NCBI GenBank assembly: GCA_016926855.1 | Contig: JAFGNT010000019.1 | Location: forward strand, 1 to 51,604 | Length of the DNA stretch: 51,604 nucleotides | From: Methanomicrobiaceae archaeon | GTDB lineage: Archaea > Halobacteriota > Methanomicrobia > Methanomicrobiales > Methanomicrobiaceae | Direction: 5' to 3' | In this document: positions 1 to 8,170 of the stretch, one piece after another | Numbering within the stretch: the stretch's first letter is position 1 | Layout: every line of letters begins with the position of its first letter | Position numbers and translations under genes: made by a program | Notes under the pieces: generated by a model | The model's database searches: none | What the model was told of the DNA's origin: nothing | Seen by the model: only the letters and a program-made list of their open reading frames with translations

Positions 1-174
1 GGAACTTGCCTGCGCGACGCCCGTATACACTACTTCCTGGCTCTTCTGAGTTGTGAAGAAACCGGCACCCAGCACGACATATGAGAAGACCGCTGCGACC
101 ACCACAAAGGCGATCAGCACGATGGCGGCCTCAAGGCCGGTGAATGCTTCATCCGTGTTCATCATTTTTCGCAT
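1..174 (-). CDS. flaB: Archaellin (archaeal flagellin), N-terminal part
   Basis: The reverse strand reads 58 codons from an ATG at 174 to the window edge, so only the N-terminus is present. It has a short charged leader (MRKMMNTDEAF), then TGLEAAIVLIAFVVVAA, the hydrophobic segment of class III signal peptides. This is the N-terminus of archaellins, which assemble the archaellum filament after cleavage by the FlaK/PibD peptidase near the TG-LEAA boundary. GGAG lies about 8 nt before the ATG. Start codons at 165 and 162 are also possible. The exact paralogue cannot be told because the rest lies outside the window. Confidence 0.88.
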   Translation of the reverse strand, partial: MRKMMNTDEAFTGLEAAIVLIAFVVVAAVFSYVVLGAGFFTTQKSQEVVYTGVAQASS

Positions 175-336
175 TGCAATGCCTCCATAAAGATGAATAC
201 CGGATCCCTCCAATATTCATTACGTAGATATGAGCAAGCAATACTATATATAGCTATCTCTAAATTTAATCACTATTGATAATCAATACCGATGTACAAT
301 ACGAATATTCAAATACATCTCGCACACAGATTCCGT
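175..336. promoter_or_regulatory. AT-rich intergenic region with divergent promoter signals
   Basis: The gap between the archaellin gene (reverse) and the membrane-anchored protein (forward) holds a perfect palindromic TATA-like element CTATATATAG at 244-253, usable on either strand, and a second AT-rich stretch at 262-271. The archaellin would have a leader of about 45-60 nt with GGAGG upstream of its start. Assignment of each element to a gene is inference. Confidence 0.45.
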
Positions 337-996
337 ATGGAGAAACGGGATCTCCTTGCTGTGGTCGTAGCCATCGGGCTCGTCCTTATTGTCGCACTTG
401 TCATAAAGCCGGTGTTGCAGGGTGAGGACAACGCATTTATCCCGGGCACCAGTACAGGCGAGGAGGTTATTCCCACACCAAAGGCGACACCGATCCTCGG
501 GCCACCGACACCGGAACCCACACAGACACCCATATGGGATGGAACGGTTTGCGATGTCAGTTTTGTTAATCCGGCTACCTATCACATAGACATTCCCGAG
601 CCGCAGCCGACAGCAGGCATCCCGGGACAGGCACCCCCTGAAAAACTCAATCTCACGACCTATGCGATTATCGACGGAAAGTGGAGCGGGACAACCGAAA
701 TAATCACCATCCCCTTCCCGTACTGGGAACTTCATTATACGGTGACGGAGAGTGTCGGTCCGGGATATGTCTTTCCGAGCATCAACATTCAGGTCATGGA
801 CGTCAGCGATCCCAACCGCTTCGTGCGTATCATCAATCCCGGTCTCCTCGACTCCGCGACATGGAGCACGAACGATCCGCGACCGTGGATCGAAAAATTC
901 TACGAAGGCGAGCGGAGTTATTATTTTATTATCACGACGAGCTTCGTGGAGTCCTACAGCATGGAAATCAAGGTGCCAACCCGGTATCTTTCGTGA
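337..996 (+). CDS. Membrane-anchored extracytoplasmic protein, function unknown
   Basis: The 219-residue product starts MEKRDLL, has one N-terminal membrane segment (about residues 5-26), then a Pro/Thr-rich linker (about 45-70: repeated TP, PTPEPT), then a globular domain with many beta-prone stretches and one cysteine. This layout suggests a surface protein tethered by its N-terminus. I do not recognise a named family. It is divergent from the archaellin gene, so a cell-surface role would fit, but that is only positional. An upstream ATG at 292 would add 15 polar residues before the membrane segment; 337 was chosen because the hydrophobic anchor follows directly. Confidence 0.6.
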   Translation: MEKRDLLAVVVAIGLVLIVALVIKPVLQGEDNAFIPGTSTGEEVIPTPKATPILGPPTPEPTQTPIWDGTVCDVSFVNPATYHIDIPEPQPTAGIPGQAPPEKLNLTTYAIIDGKWSGTTEIITIPFPYWELHYTVTESVGPGYVFPSINIQVMDVSDPNRFVRIINPGLLDSATWSTNDPRPWIEKFYEGERSYYFIITTSFVESYSMEIKVPTRYLS

Positions 997-1040
997 ATGC
1001 CGACTTTTCTTCGAACCCGGACTCCGGCCTGCCCGATAGG

Positions 1041-1059
1041 GGAGGCGGAGGACGCCTCC
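1041..1059. terminator. GC-rich hairpin between convergent genes
   Basis: GGAGGCG (1041-1047) pairs perfectly with CGCCTCC (1053-1059) around a 5-nt loop. It sits in the 75-nt gap between the converging ends of the membrane-anchored protein gene and the agmatinase gene, so it could end transcription from both sides. No strong T-tract follows on either strand, so it may instead stabilise the 3' ends. Confidence 0.35.
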
Positions 1060-1071
1060 GGGTGATGCAGT

Positions 1072-1938
1072 CTATAAAAGGCTCTCCTCGCGCCCGTGTC
1101 TGAAGTGACATCCGATGAAATCCCTGATAATGCGGGCAGCCACTGCGGCAGTCTGACCTGCATCACAGGGGCAGACCTCCACGTAATCGAATCCGACGAC
1201 GGTCGGTGCCAGTGCACGAACAAGGTCGCGGAGATCACTTGGCGACAGACCGAAGGGTTCGGGTGTCCCGAGGCCCGGTGTTGCACAGCAGTCGACTGCA
1301 TCCGCATCGATGGAGAGGTACGTCCGGGCATTTCCGACAATCCCGGCGACCTCACGCACAACCGTACTCATCCCCCGCTTCCTGACCTCATCCGCGGTGT
1401 AGAGGTGCAGGTCTTGTGCGAATGCATACTCCTCGCGTGTACCGCTCCGTGCACCGATAATGACGATATTTCGCACACCGGCATCATACACACGGCGGCA
1501 GGCACATGCGTGGTTATCCCGGGTTCCCCCGAATTCAGGGCGAAGATCCAGATGGGCATCGCAGACGACATACCACTCGGGCGCAACCGCACGAACGGCA
1601 CCCGGCGTGATGCTGTGCTCCCCGCCGATCATAACGGGAACCTTTCCGCCACGGCAGATATCGCGCACGACATCCTCCACCTGTGCGACGACCGCATCAG
1701 GAAGCGAAAAGGGTTCGATGTCACCTGCATCACAGACGGGCACATCGGCCAGGTCCAGGTCGTAATCGACAAGATACGACTCAAAATTGAGAGATGCTTC
1801 CCGTATTGCCGCCGGACCGCCCCGTGTTCCGGAGCGGTACGAAGTGGTTCCGTCGTAGGGCACCCCGAAGAGCACATACCGGGCAGCGTCATACGGAGCA
1901 TCGGCATCGGCAAAATGGCGGGGTGACAACGAGTGCAT
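1072..1938 (-). CDS. speB: Agmatinase / ureohydrolase family protein
   Basis: The 288-residue protein belongs to the arginase/agmatinase superfamily, whose agmatinases split agmatine into putrescine and urea with a two-Mn centre. Visible ligand motifs are GGEHS (105-109), DAHLD (127-131) and SIDADAVD (209-216), plus the GTPEP segment near 224. The SxDxDxxDP motif lacks its usual final proline, having Cys instead. The gene starts 18 nt after the aIF5A gene on the same strand, so the two are probably one operon. In Haloferax an agmatinase-like gene next to IF5A is tied to hypusine formation, so the product may act on an agmatine-modified intermediate rather than only on free agmatine; that is inference. 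Confidence 0.88.
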   Translation of the reverse strand: MHSLSPRHFADADAPYDAARYVLFGVPYDGTTSYRSGTRGGPAAIREASLNFESYLVDYDLDLADVPVCDAGDIEPFSLPDAVVAQVEDVVRDICRGGKVPVMIGGEHSITPGAVRAVAPEWYVVCDAHLDLRPEFGGTRDNHACACRRVYDAGVRNIVIIGARSGTREEYAFAQDLHLYTADEVRKRGMSTVVREVAGIVGNARTYLSIDADAVDCCATPGLGTPEPFGLSPSDLRDLVRALAPTVVGFDYVEVCPCDAGQTAAVAARIIRDFIGCHFRHGREESLL

Positions 1939-1956
1939 AAAAATAAGGTGAGAAAA

Positions 1957-2340
1957 TTAATTTATGTCCAGTTTCTTCTTGCCCATCGATGAAATATACG
2001 GTACTTCCTTGCCCGCCTCGATGCTGCCGATCATAGTGTCGGACACTTCCATCTCAAACATCTCGAAATCCTTGACATCCATCAGCTGGAGGGTATTTCC
2101 GGATATGGAGATAACCTGGGCACTACGCCGCTCGACAATGGGAATGTAGGCCTTGGCCGACACGGGATTGACGACCGAGCGCTTCATACCGTCAAAAATA
2201 CCAACAAGGTCCATTCGCGACTTCGCGGCACCGTGCTTGCCCGGTTTTGAGACCGAGATCGAAAGAATCTTACATGGTTCATCATCGATAACCACATACC
2301 TGCCTTCCTTGAGCTTGCCCACTTCGGTCTGTTCTTTCAT
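1957..2340 (-). CDS. eif5A: Translation factor aIF5A (hypusine-containing)
   Basis: The 127-residue protein matches archaeal aIF5A in length and layout: an N-terminal SH3-like domain and a C-terminal OB fold. The hypusination loop reads SKPGKHGAAK, and Lys35 in GKHG is the residue expected to receive the 4-aminobutyl group from spermidine (or an agmatine-derived equivalent). aIF5A helps ribosomes through difficult peptide bonds. It is the first gene of a two-gene unit with agmatinase and is divergent from the phosphatase gene at 2398. The TATA box lies about 34-43 nt before the start, giving a leader of roughly 17 nt. Confidence 0.95.
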   Translation of the reverse strand: MKEQTEVGKLKEGRYVVIDDEPCKILSISVSKPGKHGAAKSRMDLVGIFDGMKRSVVNPVSAKAYIPIVERRSAQVISISGNTLQLMDVKDFEMFEMEVSDTMIGSIEAGKEVPYISSMGKKKLDIN

Positions 2341-2397
2341 AGTAATCAGTCTCTCATATCATATCTCAATGAACTTAAATAAATTCAACCCTAAGAG
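2341..2397. promoter_or_regulatory. Bidirectional promoter with one shared AT-rich box
   Basis: The only AT-rich core in this 57-nt divergent gap is CTTAAATAAA at 2374-2383, which on the reverse strand reads TTTATTTAAG. Both readings fit an archaeal TATA box. With 24-27 nt to the transcription start, the forward transcript would be almost leaderless at 2398 and the reverse one would have a short leader before the aIF5A ATG. The two genes may therefore compete for TBP. Confidence 0.5.
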
Positions 2398-3195
2398 ATG
2401 TATGATAGAGTTGATCTGATGGATTTTCTTCGTTCCTGTGAGGAGATCACCCGACTCGTTGAGGACGGAATTGCGGGAATGGCAGGTACGCCCGCATCAG
2501 GAGCGTATGTGAAAATGGGAGCGGACGGAACGCCCACGAAACGAATCGATCAGGTCGCTGAAGATATCGTGGTGTCCTATCTCCGCGACAACGCCCTCTG
2601 CGAAACCCTCGTGAGCGAGGAGTGCGGCACCATCAGGCTCGGAGACGGGAGCGGCACGGTGTTTCTCGATCCGATCGACGGCACCTACAATGCCATTTCC
2701 GGGATCCCTTTTTACGCACTCTCCATTGCCTATGCAGAACAGGGGACGATCACCCGGGGATTTGTACGGGACCTCGGCCACCGCGAGACGTTTTATGCGG
2801 AAAAGGGGCACGGAGCATATCTCGACGGACAACCGGTGCGGGTATCCCCGACAAAACTGCTTGAGGAGAGTGCCATCAGCGTTTACGGGAGGAAATTCAA
2901 CCCGGGCACCGTCCTGAGACTGGGACAGAAAATACGCCGGTGGCGACTCTTCGGCGCCTCGGCACTCGAATTGTGTTACGTAGCAAGCGGGAGGCTCGAC
3001 GGGTTCATCGACCTGCGGGACACCCTGCGGGTTACGGATGCGGCGGCGGGCATGCTGTTGTGCGAAGAAGCGGGTGGGCTGGTCAGCGATCTGAACGGTG
3101 AGACCATCGCATTCCCCAACGAAGTAACCGTGGGCAGGTGCCTTGTTGCCACGAACCGTGTCATCCACCAGAAGGTAATCGAGTACCTGCGGTAG
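2398..3195 (+). CDS. Inositol monophosphatase-family phosphatase (FBPase/IMPase or NADP phosphatase)
   Basis: The 265-residue protein has the Mg-phosphatase signature: Glu74-Glu75 (SEEC), DPIDGT at 91-96, and a C-terminal VTDAAAG...CEEAGG block. Archaeal members dephosphorylate fructose 1,6-bisphosphate, inositol 1-phosphate or NADP. NAD kinase follows 9 nt downstream; in Methanocaldococcus jannaschii the two domains are fused in one NADP phosphatase/NAD kinase polypeptide, so NADP is a plausible substrate here too. The start at 2398 suits the TATA spacing for a leaderless message; an ATG at 2419 is an alternative. The stop is TAG. Confidence 0.85.
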   Translation: MYDRVDLMDFLRSCEEITRLVEDGIAGMAGTPASGAYVKMGADGTPTKRIDQVAEDIVVSYLRDNALCETLVSEECGTIRLGDGSGTVFLDPIDGTYNAISGIPFYALSIAYAEQGTITRGFVRDLGHRETFYAEKGHGAYLDGQPVRVSPTKLLEESAISVYGRKFNPGTVLRLGQKIRRWRLFGASALELCYVASGRLDGFIDLRDTLRVTDAAAGMLLCEEAGGLVSDLNGETIAFPNEVTVGRCLVATNRVIHQKVIEYLR

Positions 3196-3204
3196 GGATA
3201 ACGT

Positions 3205-4020
3205 ATGAAAGTCGTTCTGATTTCACGGCTTGATGACGAAAGAGTTCTTAATTATACGTCGTCACTCGCCCGGGATCTCGGGGACCTCGGCTTCGAAGTG
3301 GCGTTCGAGACGGGGACCGGGGCATCGCTCGGCATGCCGGGAATGGATTTTGCTGATTTCAGTGCCGATATCGCTGTTGTCATAGGAGGAGACGGATCGG
3401 TCCTCCTCACCGTCCAGCAGATGAGACGGCAGATTCCCGTGATCGGCATCAACTGGGGCGAAGTCGGCTTCCTCACGGATCTCGAACCCTCCGATGCACT
3501 GGCGTTCTTCACGCATATCAGGGACAACGGGTACCAGGTTGAAAAGCGGATGAGAATTACTCTCTCGCTTGACGGCACCCATTTGGGAGATGCGCTCAAT
3601 GAAGCGGTGATCGTCACGACACGGCCCGCGAAGATGCTCCGGTTTACGGTGCTGATCGACGGGATCGAGGTGGAGTGGTTCAGGTCAGACGGAATACTCA
3701 TCAGCACCCCGACGGGTTCAACGGCATACGCGATGAGCGCGGGCGGACCGATCGTGGATCCACGCATCGAGGGATTTTTACTCGTGCCGCTTGCACCGTA
3801 TCTCCTCTCCTCGCGCCCGCACCTGATCAGCTATGACAGGAGATTCGAGATCAGGCTGGAGAGCACGAAACCCGCTCACCTCGTTCTTGATGGACAGCGG
3901 GACTGCGAACTCGCCACGGGATCCGTTCTTCGAATCGAGAAATCAAACGAAGCCGCCCTTTTCATCGATGTCGGTACGAACTTTTTTACGAAGGTCGACA
4001 GTAAACTCCGCAGGCTGTAA
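3205..4020 (+). CDS. nadK: NAD kinase
   Basis: The 271-residue protein is a complete archaeal NAD kinase, which phosphorylates the 2'-OH of the adenosine ribose of NAD to give NADP. The GGDGS motif (61-65) carries catalytic Asp63. [10 protein letters not shown] (81-90) is the conserved glycine-rich segment, and [14 protein letters not shown] (from about 172) is the NAD-binding loop. It follows the IMPase-family phosphatase by 9 nt and is probably co-transcribed with it, pairing an NADP-forming with a possibly NADP-removing enzyme. Confidence 0.95.
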   Translation: MKVVLISRLDDERVLNYTSSLARDLGDLGFEVAFETGTGASLGMPGMDFADFSADIAVVIGGDGSVLLTVQQMRRQIPVIGINWGEVGFLTDLEPSDALAFFTHIRDNGYQVEKRMRITLSLDGTHLGDALNEAVIVTTRPAKMLRFTVLIDGIEVEWFRSDGILISTPTGSTAYAMSAGGPIVDPRIEGFLLVPLAPYLLSSRPHLISYDRRFEIRLESTKPAHLVLDGQRDCELATGSVLRIEKSNEAALFIDVGTNFFTKVDSKLRRL

Positions 4021-4124
4021 GCACCTCTACATTTATCCGTCATCATGCAGAGCAGTGATATGCCCGAGGGGCGTCGTCCGGGAGATTTCCCCTTCACGGA
4101 CCTCCCTCGACCGGAGGACTGTAT

Positions 4125-4853
4125 ATGCAGGATGAAATGAGAAAAAAACTGAATTATGCTGAGATAGCCGGGATATTTACGGAGTATCTGGGACTGGACG
4201 GGTCGCCTGTCGCCATCAAGCTCGCGAAGTCCCGCGAGGGGATACCCGACGGTATTTCAGAGATTCCGGAGTCTGTGCGGCATTGCCAGATGGCAACCAT
4301 CGCACGAAAGGAAGGTAAAATATTTTATGCAACATCAGAGCGGCACCAGTGCATGGGCGGGGGCTGGGCCCTCGGGCTGAAAACGCTCAGTCCGTCTCTT
4401 CAGTCAGGAGAGTTCTATTACAAGCTGGGAAAATTCGAGAGCTGGGCTGCATGCATGCGTACCATCGGGAACATCCCGCATGTCCATGCACCGGGCAGCC
4501 TGGACGGGACAACATGGGCAACGGTCTACGCCCCGCTCGAAAAAACACCATTCGACCCGCATGTCGTGCTCGTTATCGCCGAGCCCCGTGCAATGCTGAA
4601 GCTGGCGCAGGCGATCCTCTATAAGACGGGAGGACGGATACACTCCTCGATGTCGGGCATCCAGTCCGTCTGCGCCGATACCGTCGCCCTGCCGTATATG
4701 ACGGGAGCAGTCAACTTCTCGATGGGGTGCGATGGTTCCCGCAAGTTTTCGGGAATAGCCGACAATGAGATGGTCATGGGTATACCCGGCGAACTGCTCC
4801 CCGAGATTGCCGAGGCGATAAAAATCGTTACCGGCGCACCGGGTTCCGTATAA
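4125..4853 (+). CDS. DUF169 family protein
   Basis: The 242-residue protein resembles the DUF169 family (COG2043), common in methanogens and anaerobes and of unknown function. Visible features are an N-terminal LDGSPVAIKLA segment, a Cys-containing RHCQM (near 72), a HQCMGGGWALGL motif (near 107) and a C-terminal FSMGCDGSRKF motif (near 202). The conserved cysteines and glycine-rich motifs suggest metal, haem or cofactor binding, but this is not shown. There is no clear operon partner: 104 nt separate it from NAD kinase and the next gene is convergent. Confidence 0.75.
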   Translation: MQDEMRKKLNYAEIAGIFTEYLGLDGSPVAIKLAKSREGIPDGISEIPESVRHCQMATIARKEGKIFYATSERHQCMGGGWALGLKTLSPSLQSGEFYYKLGKFESWAACMRTIGNIPHVHAPGSLDGTTWATVYAPLEKTPFDPHVVLVIAEPRAMLKLAQAILYKTGGRIHSSMSGIQSVCADTVALPYMTGAVNFSMGCDGSRKFSGIADNEMVMGIPGELLPEIAEAIKIVTGAPGSV

Positions 4854-4862
4854 AACCCGGAT

Positions 4863-5327
4863 CTATTCTTTTTCACGTTCTTCGAGCACCATGCGGCAGA
4901 TACGGGGGATAACCGCCCGGACTTCGGGATCCAGCTTATCACTGAAGGTGTCAATCACCCCGCCCTCAATGCCGATGATGACCACCTCTGTCGTGTACCC
5001 AATCTCTTTCGCTACGGCAAGCGCCTCCACGACGCCGATGTCATGCAGCGACAGGGGGAAAAAACGTGACTCGGGAGGCTCCCGAAATACCCGGACATCG
5101 CCTTTCCTGCCGTATCCTGTCATCGCATCGATGATGATGACACGATCGTACCCCTCCATGAGCGGAAGAAGGCCGAGCCCGCCGAGCCCTCCCTCCACCG
5201 CATCGAGATCGGGGTGATCCGTAAGAAGGCAGTCCATTACGGCAAGACCGACACCGTCGTTTCCCATGAGGGGATTTCCGCATGCAATAATTCTGGTTTT
5301 TTTTCCCGTCATTTTTTTTCCCGTCAT
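4863..5327 (-). CDS. Hydrogenase maturation protease
   Basis: The roughly 154-residue protein has the maturation-protease motif GNPLMGNDGVG near its N-terminus, and DAMTGYG, whose Asp matches a nickel-sensing ligand of HycI/HyaD. These peptidases clip the C-terminal tail of the [NiFe]-hydrogenase large subunit after nickel insertion. The substrate could be a large subunit encoded elsewhere, such as FrhA or MvhA; the Eha large subunit in this window ends almost directly after its DPCxxC motif, leaving only Thr-Glu-Arg beyond. Start choice is unsure: ATG at 5327, ATG at 5312 inside a perfect repeat, or GTG at 5345. The start at 5312 best matches usual family length. Confidence 0.85.
   Translation of the reverse strand: MTGKKMTGKKTRIIACGNPLMGNDGVGLAVMDCLLTDHPDLDAVEGGLGGLGLLPLMEGYDRVIIIDAMTGYGRKGDVRVFREPPESRFFPLSLHDIGVVEALAVAKEIGYTTEVVIIGIEGGVIDTFSDKLDPEVRAVIPRICRMVLEEREKE
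5298..5327 (-). repeat. Perfect tandem duplication of a 15-nt start-codon unit
   Basis: On the reverse strand the unit ATGACGGGAAAAAAA occurs twice head to tail at the 5' end of the hydrogenase protease gene. Each copy encodes MTGKK and each has its own ATG and an A-tract. The duplication stays in frame, so it extends the N-terminus by five residues or offers two alternative starts. Confidence 0.9.
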
Positions 5328-5525
5328 GGTTATGCTCCCGGACACCCGGATATTCTCTTCCGGTCCCGCATCTCTTTTCCGTCAGACTGCACCCGGATTC
5401 TTTATCTGAAATTGGCGGCAATGCGGCAAGAATATATTGGTCGGGCGACCGGATTTGGGACCATCAGCCGGAGTGTATAGAAGGCTTATCTGCACCGCCG
5501 TTCAATCTCTTGTCAGGTGGCTGTG

Positions 5526-6029
5526 ATGCAGGTATCGATGAAACTCGAAATGAAGGATGCACCCGGACAGCTCGTGGCGGCACTGACACCGATTTCAGAG
5601 GTGGGCGGCAACATCATCGCCGTCATACACCAGCATGATCCGAAGCATCTCTCGGGCACTATCGACGTGCAGATCATGCTCGAGCTGCCGGAAAAAAACC
5701 TTGAAAAACTCATCGGGCTTATCCGTTCCAAGGGCGTTACTATTCTCCGCATCGGAGAAGAACGCCTGCTTATCCGCCATTCCATCATCCTTATCGGCCA
5801 TCTCATCCATACGGATTTAACCGATACGGTCGACCGGATTGATGAAACCGGCTTTGCGGAAGTGGCGGAACTCCACATGGTCATGCCGGCCATCACGGAG
5901 CCTTCCTCGGCCAAGATCACGATAAAATCAGCCAGCGAAGCCGACATGGACCGGGCTCTCGATATCCTGCGCGATGTGGCCGGGCAGAAGCAGCTCCTTA
6001 TGATTGAAACCATGGAGGATCACGCATGA
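5526..6029 (+). CDS. ACT-domain regulatory protein
   Basis: The 167-residue protein resembles the COG2061 family of stand-alone ACT proteins, predicted allosteric regulators of homoserine dehydrogenase. The N-terminus shows an ACT beta-alpha-beta pattern (KDAPGQLVAALTPISEVGGNI), and a second related half begins near residue 95 (DTVDRIDETGFAEV). The gene overlaps homoserine dehydrogenase by 4 nt (ATGA), so the two are translationally coupled. This supports amino-acid sensing for the threonine/methionine branch. An ATG at 5535 is an alternative start. Confidence 0.8.
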   Translation: MQVSMKLEMKDAPGQLVAALTPISEVGGNIIAVIHQHDPKHLSGTIDVQIMLELPEKNLEKLIGLIRSKGVTILRIGEERLLIRHSIILIGHLIHTDLTDTVDRIDETGFAEVAELHMVMPAITEPSSAKITIKSASEADMDRALDILRDVAGQKQLLMIETMEDHA

Positions 6030-7012
6030 GAATCGCCCTCATCGGATTCGGATCCGTCGGAAGGGGCATTGCCGAAGCCATCGTGCACAAGAACCTTGAT
6101 CTGACCGTCAGCGGTGTCGCCGACTCAAAAAGCGGGATTATCGATCCTGCAGGAATTGATATGCGGGCTGTTCTTGAACGGAAGCGTGAAACGGGCATGT
6201 GCGGAGAAGAGGGCATCTCGGCAATGGAGATCATCACCTCCGCGGACTATGACCTGCTCATAGAAGTAACGCCGACCGATGCACGCACGGGTGAACCGGC
6301 TCTGGGGTATATCACGGCGGCACTCCGGCGCGGAAAACACGTGGTTACATCCAACAAGGGGCCCATTGCGTGTGCATACCATGCGCTCAGGACGCTTGCC
6401 GATGAGCACGGCGTCCAGCTCCGGTATGAAGCGACGGTTTGCGGTGCGATACCCATCATGCAGGCCCTTGAAAACGGTCTCGCCGGCAACGATATCAGGG
6501 GAATCTATGGCGTTTTCAACGGCACCTGCAATTACATTCTTACCCGGATGGCGGACGAACGCCTCACCTACCAGCAGGCACTCCTCGAGGCCCGTGAACT
6601 TGGCTATGCCGAGGCAGATCCGACATACGACGTAAAAGGAATTGATGCGGCCATCAAACTTGTCATTCTTGCAAATACCGTCTGGGGGCTCTCCACGACA
6701 CTCGACGACGTGGACACAACCGGAATCGACGCCGTTACGTCGGATGCACTCGAACTTGCCGAAGGGCAGGACTGCACGATCCGCCTTATCGGCGAGATCG
6801 TTCCCGGGAAGGAGATCCTCCGGGTGTCCCCCCGCATCATTCCCAAGAGCCACACCCTTGTTGTCTCCGGCACCTTAAACGCCGTCATGGTCGACACCGA
6901 CATGGCGGGAAAGGTGACATTTATTGGAAAAGGCGCCGGTTCTTCCGAAACGGCGAGTGCGATCATCTCCGATGTACTGTTCATCAGGGATCACCATGTC
7001 AAGCGTACTTGA
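6026..7012 (+). CDS. hom: Homoserine dehydrogenase
   Basis: The 328-residue protein converts aspartate semialdehyde to homoserine with NAD(P)H, leading to threonine and methionine. The Rossmann motif GFGSVGRGI is at 7-15, TSNKGPIA marks the NADP/substrate loop near residue 111, and GVFNGTCNYILTRM (near 161) with GYAEADPTYDVKGIDAA (near 193) are diagnostic substrate-site blocks. It lacks the C-terminal ACT domain of many bacterial enzymes; the upstream ACT protein apparently supplies that function in trans. Confidence 0.95.
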   Translation: MRIALIGFGSVGRGIAEAIVHKNLDLTVSGVADSKSGIIDPAGIDMRAVLERKRETGMCGEEGISAMEIITSADYDLLIEVTPTDARTGEPALGYITAALRRGKHVVTSNKGPIACAYHALRTLADEHGVQLRYEATVCGAIPIMQALENGLAGNDIRGIYGVFNGTCNYILTRMADERLTYQQALLEARELGYAEADPTYDVKGIDAAIKLVILANTVWGLSTTLDDVDTTGIDAVTSDALELAEGQDCTIRLIGEIVPGKEILRVSPRIIPKSHTLVVSGTLNAVMVDTDMAGKVTFIGKGAGSSETASAIISDVLFIRDHHVKRT

Positions 7013-8129
7013 ACGAAGACGGGAATTCCTTAAAATAATGCGTCAGCTGACGCTCGATAAAGGATACTTCACCATAAACGATATCGCCGATCTCGCCGGG
7101 CTGCCGCGCAGCACGGTCCAGGACTGGATTAACCGCCTCATCGAGGAACGATGCCTCGTCCAGAAGGAGGAAAAACGGGGGAGGACTCCCGCACGGTATG
7201 TTGCTTCAAGCGCAATGCTCTCCACGGCCTGCAGGCGGATATTCACGACAGTCGACGGGGATATGGTAGCGATTTTTCACGAATGCCGCAGCGGCGGGTG
7301 TGCGGCATTCTGTGCCTTCCACCACCGGCAGGCAGGCGGCGTTCTTTCGGACGTATCGAGAGACGGGATGCTGCTGCACGAATATGCGACCATCGGTAAG
7401 AAGGGGGCGGACATTGGGCTGTACCCCTCGGCTGCCGTCGGCGTCATCGGTGTCCGGAAAGACAACGGGTATATCGTCCAGCGGATCCGGTGTACAGGCG
7501 GGCCCGCCTATTCCCTCACCGATATGATGGCAATGGCGGAAGGGGTCGTCCATATCTCCGTGGAGAAGACGGGGCATGTGGTGGAGGGTGACGTAGTCAC
7601 CCGGGCACTCACGCATATCATTATCGGTATCGACGATACCGACTCGCCCGAAGGGGGTGCTACCTTCGCCCTTGCACTCGGCCTGCTTCAGTTCCTCGGA
7701 AAAATGGAGGGCATTATCCCCATCGGCCACCGTGTTGCCATGCTCGATCCCTCCTGCTCCTACCGGACGGCCGGCAATTCGTGCAGTTACATCGAACTCG
7801 CCGCCGAACCCGGCCTGCTTTCACAGATCAGGGAAACGGCTGTCCGCTTTGTGGCCGACGAATCGCTCTCCCCTGAATGGGGCATCGCGATCAGGCGGGG
7901 TTTCACTATCTCTCCCGCGCTCAGGGCATTCGGTCTGAAGGCCAGGGAGTCATCTGTTTCCCGGGAGGAGGCAGAGGCTGTTGCACAATCATCCGGGGTG
8001 GATCTGGAAGGAAACCGGGGGATTATCGGTGCGCTTGCAGCGGTCGGCCTCAGGGGTCTTCCACATGAAGTGCTCCTCGATCCCGCACGAAATCCGGAGA
8101 CAACACCCCGTTCAGAGGGGAATAATTGA
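6996..8129 (+). CDS. Winged-helix/TiaS-like protein (methanogenesis marker 11-like)
   Basis: The 377-residue protein has three parts. Residues about 10-65 form a helix-turn-helix/winged-helix domain (FTINDIADLAGLPRSTVQDW). Residues about 90-115 hold a His/Cys cluster (H95, C97, C102, C106, H109, H110). From about 207 the sequence IIIGIDDTDSPEGGAT starts a region like TiaS, which makes agmatidine in tRNA-Ile2, and like methanogenesis marker 11. The C-terminal RGIIGALAAVGL block also fits that group. The start at 6996 overlaps homoserine dehydrogenase by 17 nt. A DNA- or RNA-binding regulator with a nucleotide-binding sensor is possible. The marker-11 call is from memory of the family and should be tested. 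Confidence 0.6.
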   Translation: MSSVLERRREFLKIMRQLTLDKGYFTINDIADLAGLPRSTVQDWINRLIEERCLVQKEEKRGRTPARYVASSAMLSTACRRIFTTVDGDMVAIFHECRSGGCAAFCAFHHRQAGGVLSDVSRDGMLLHEYATIGKKGADIGLYPSAAVGVIGVRKDNGYIVQRIRCTGGPAYSLTDMMAMAEGVVHISVEKTGHVVEGDVVTRALTHIIIGIDDTDSPEGGATFALALGLLQFLGKMEGIIPIGHRVAMLDPSCSYRTAGNSCSYIELAAEPGLLSQIRETAVRFVADESLSPEWGIAIRRGFTISPALRAFGLKARESSVSREEAEAVAQSSGVDLEGNRGIIGALAAVGLRGLPHEVLLDPARNPETTPRSEGNN

Positions 8130-8151
8130 CAGGATAAATAAAAAGAAGGAT

Positions 8152-8170
8152 CCGGGTTTTTTATTCCCGG
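8152..8170. terminator. Hairpin with T-rich loop between convergent genes
   Basis: CCGGG (8152-8156) pairs with CCCGG (8166-8170) across a T-rich loop. It overlaps the stop codon of the SpeD-like gene (reverse) and lies 22 nt after the stop of the HTH/TiaS-like gene (forward). The T6 run fits a forward-strand archaeal terminator. Confidence 0.45.
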
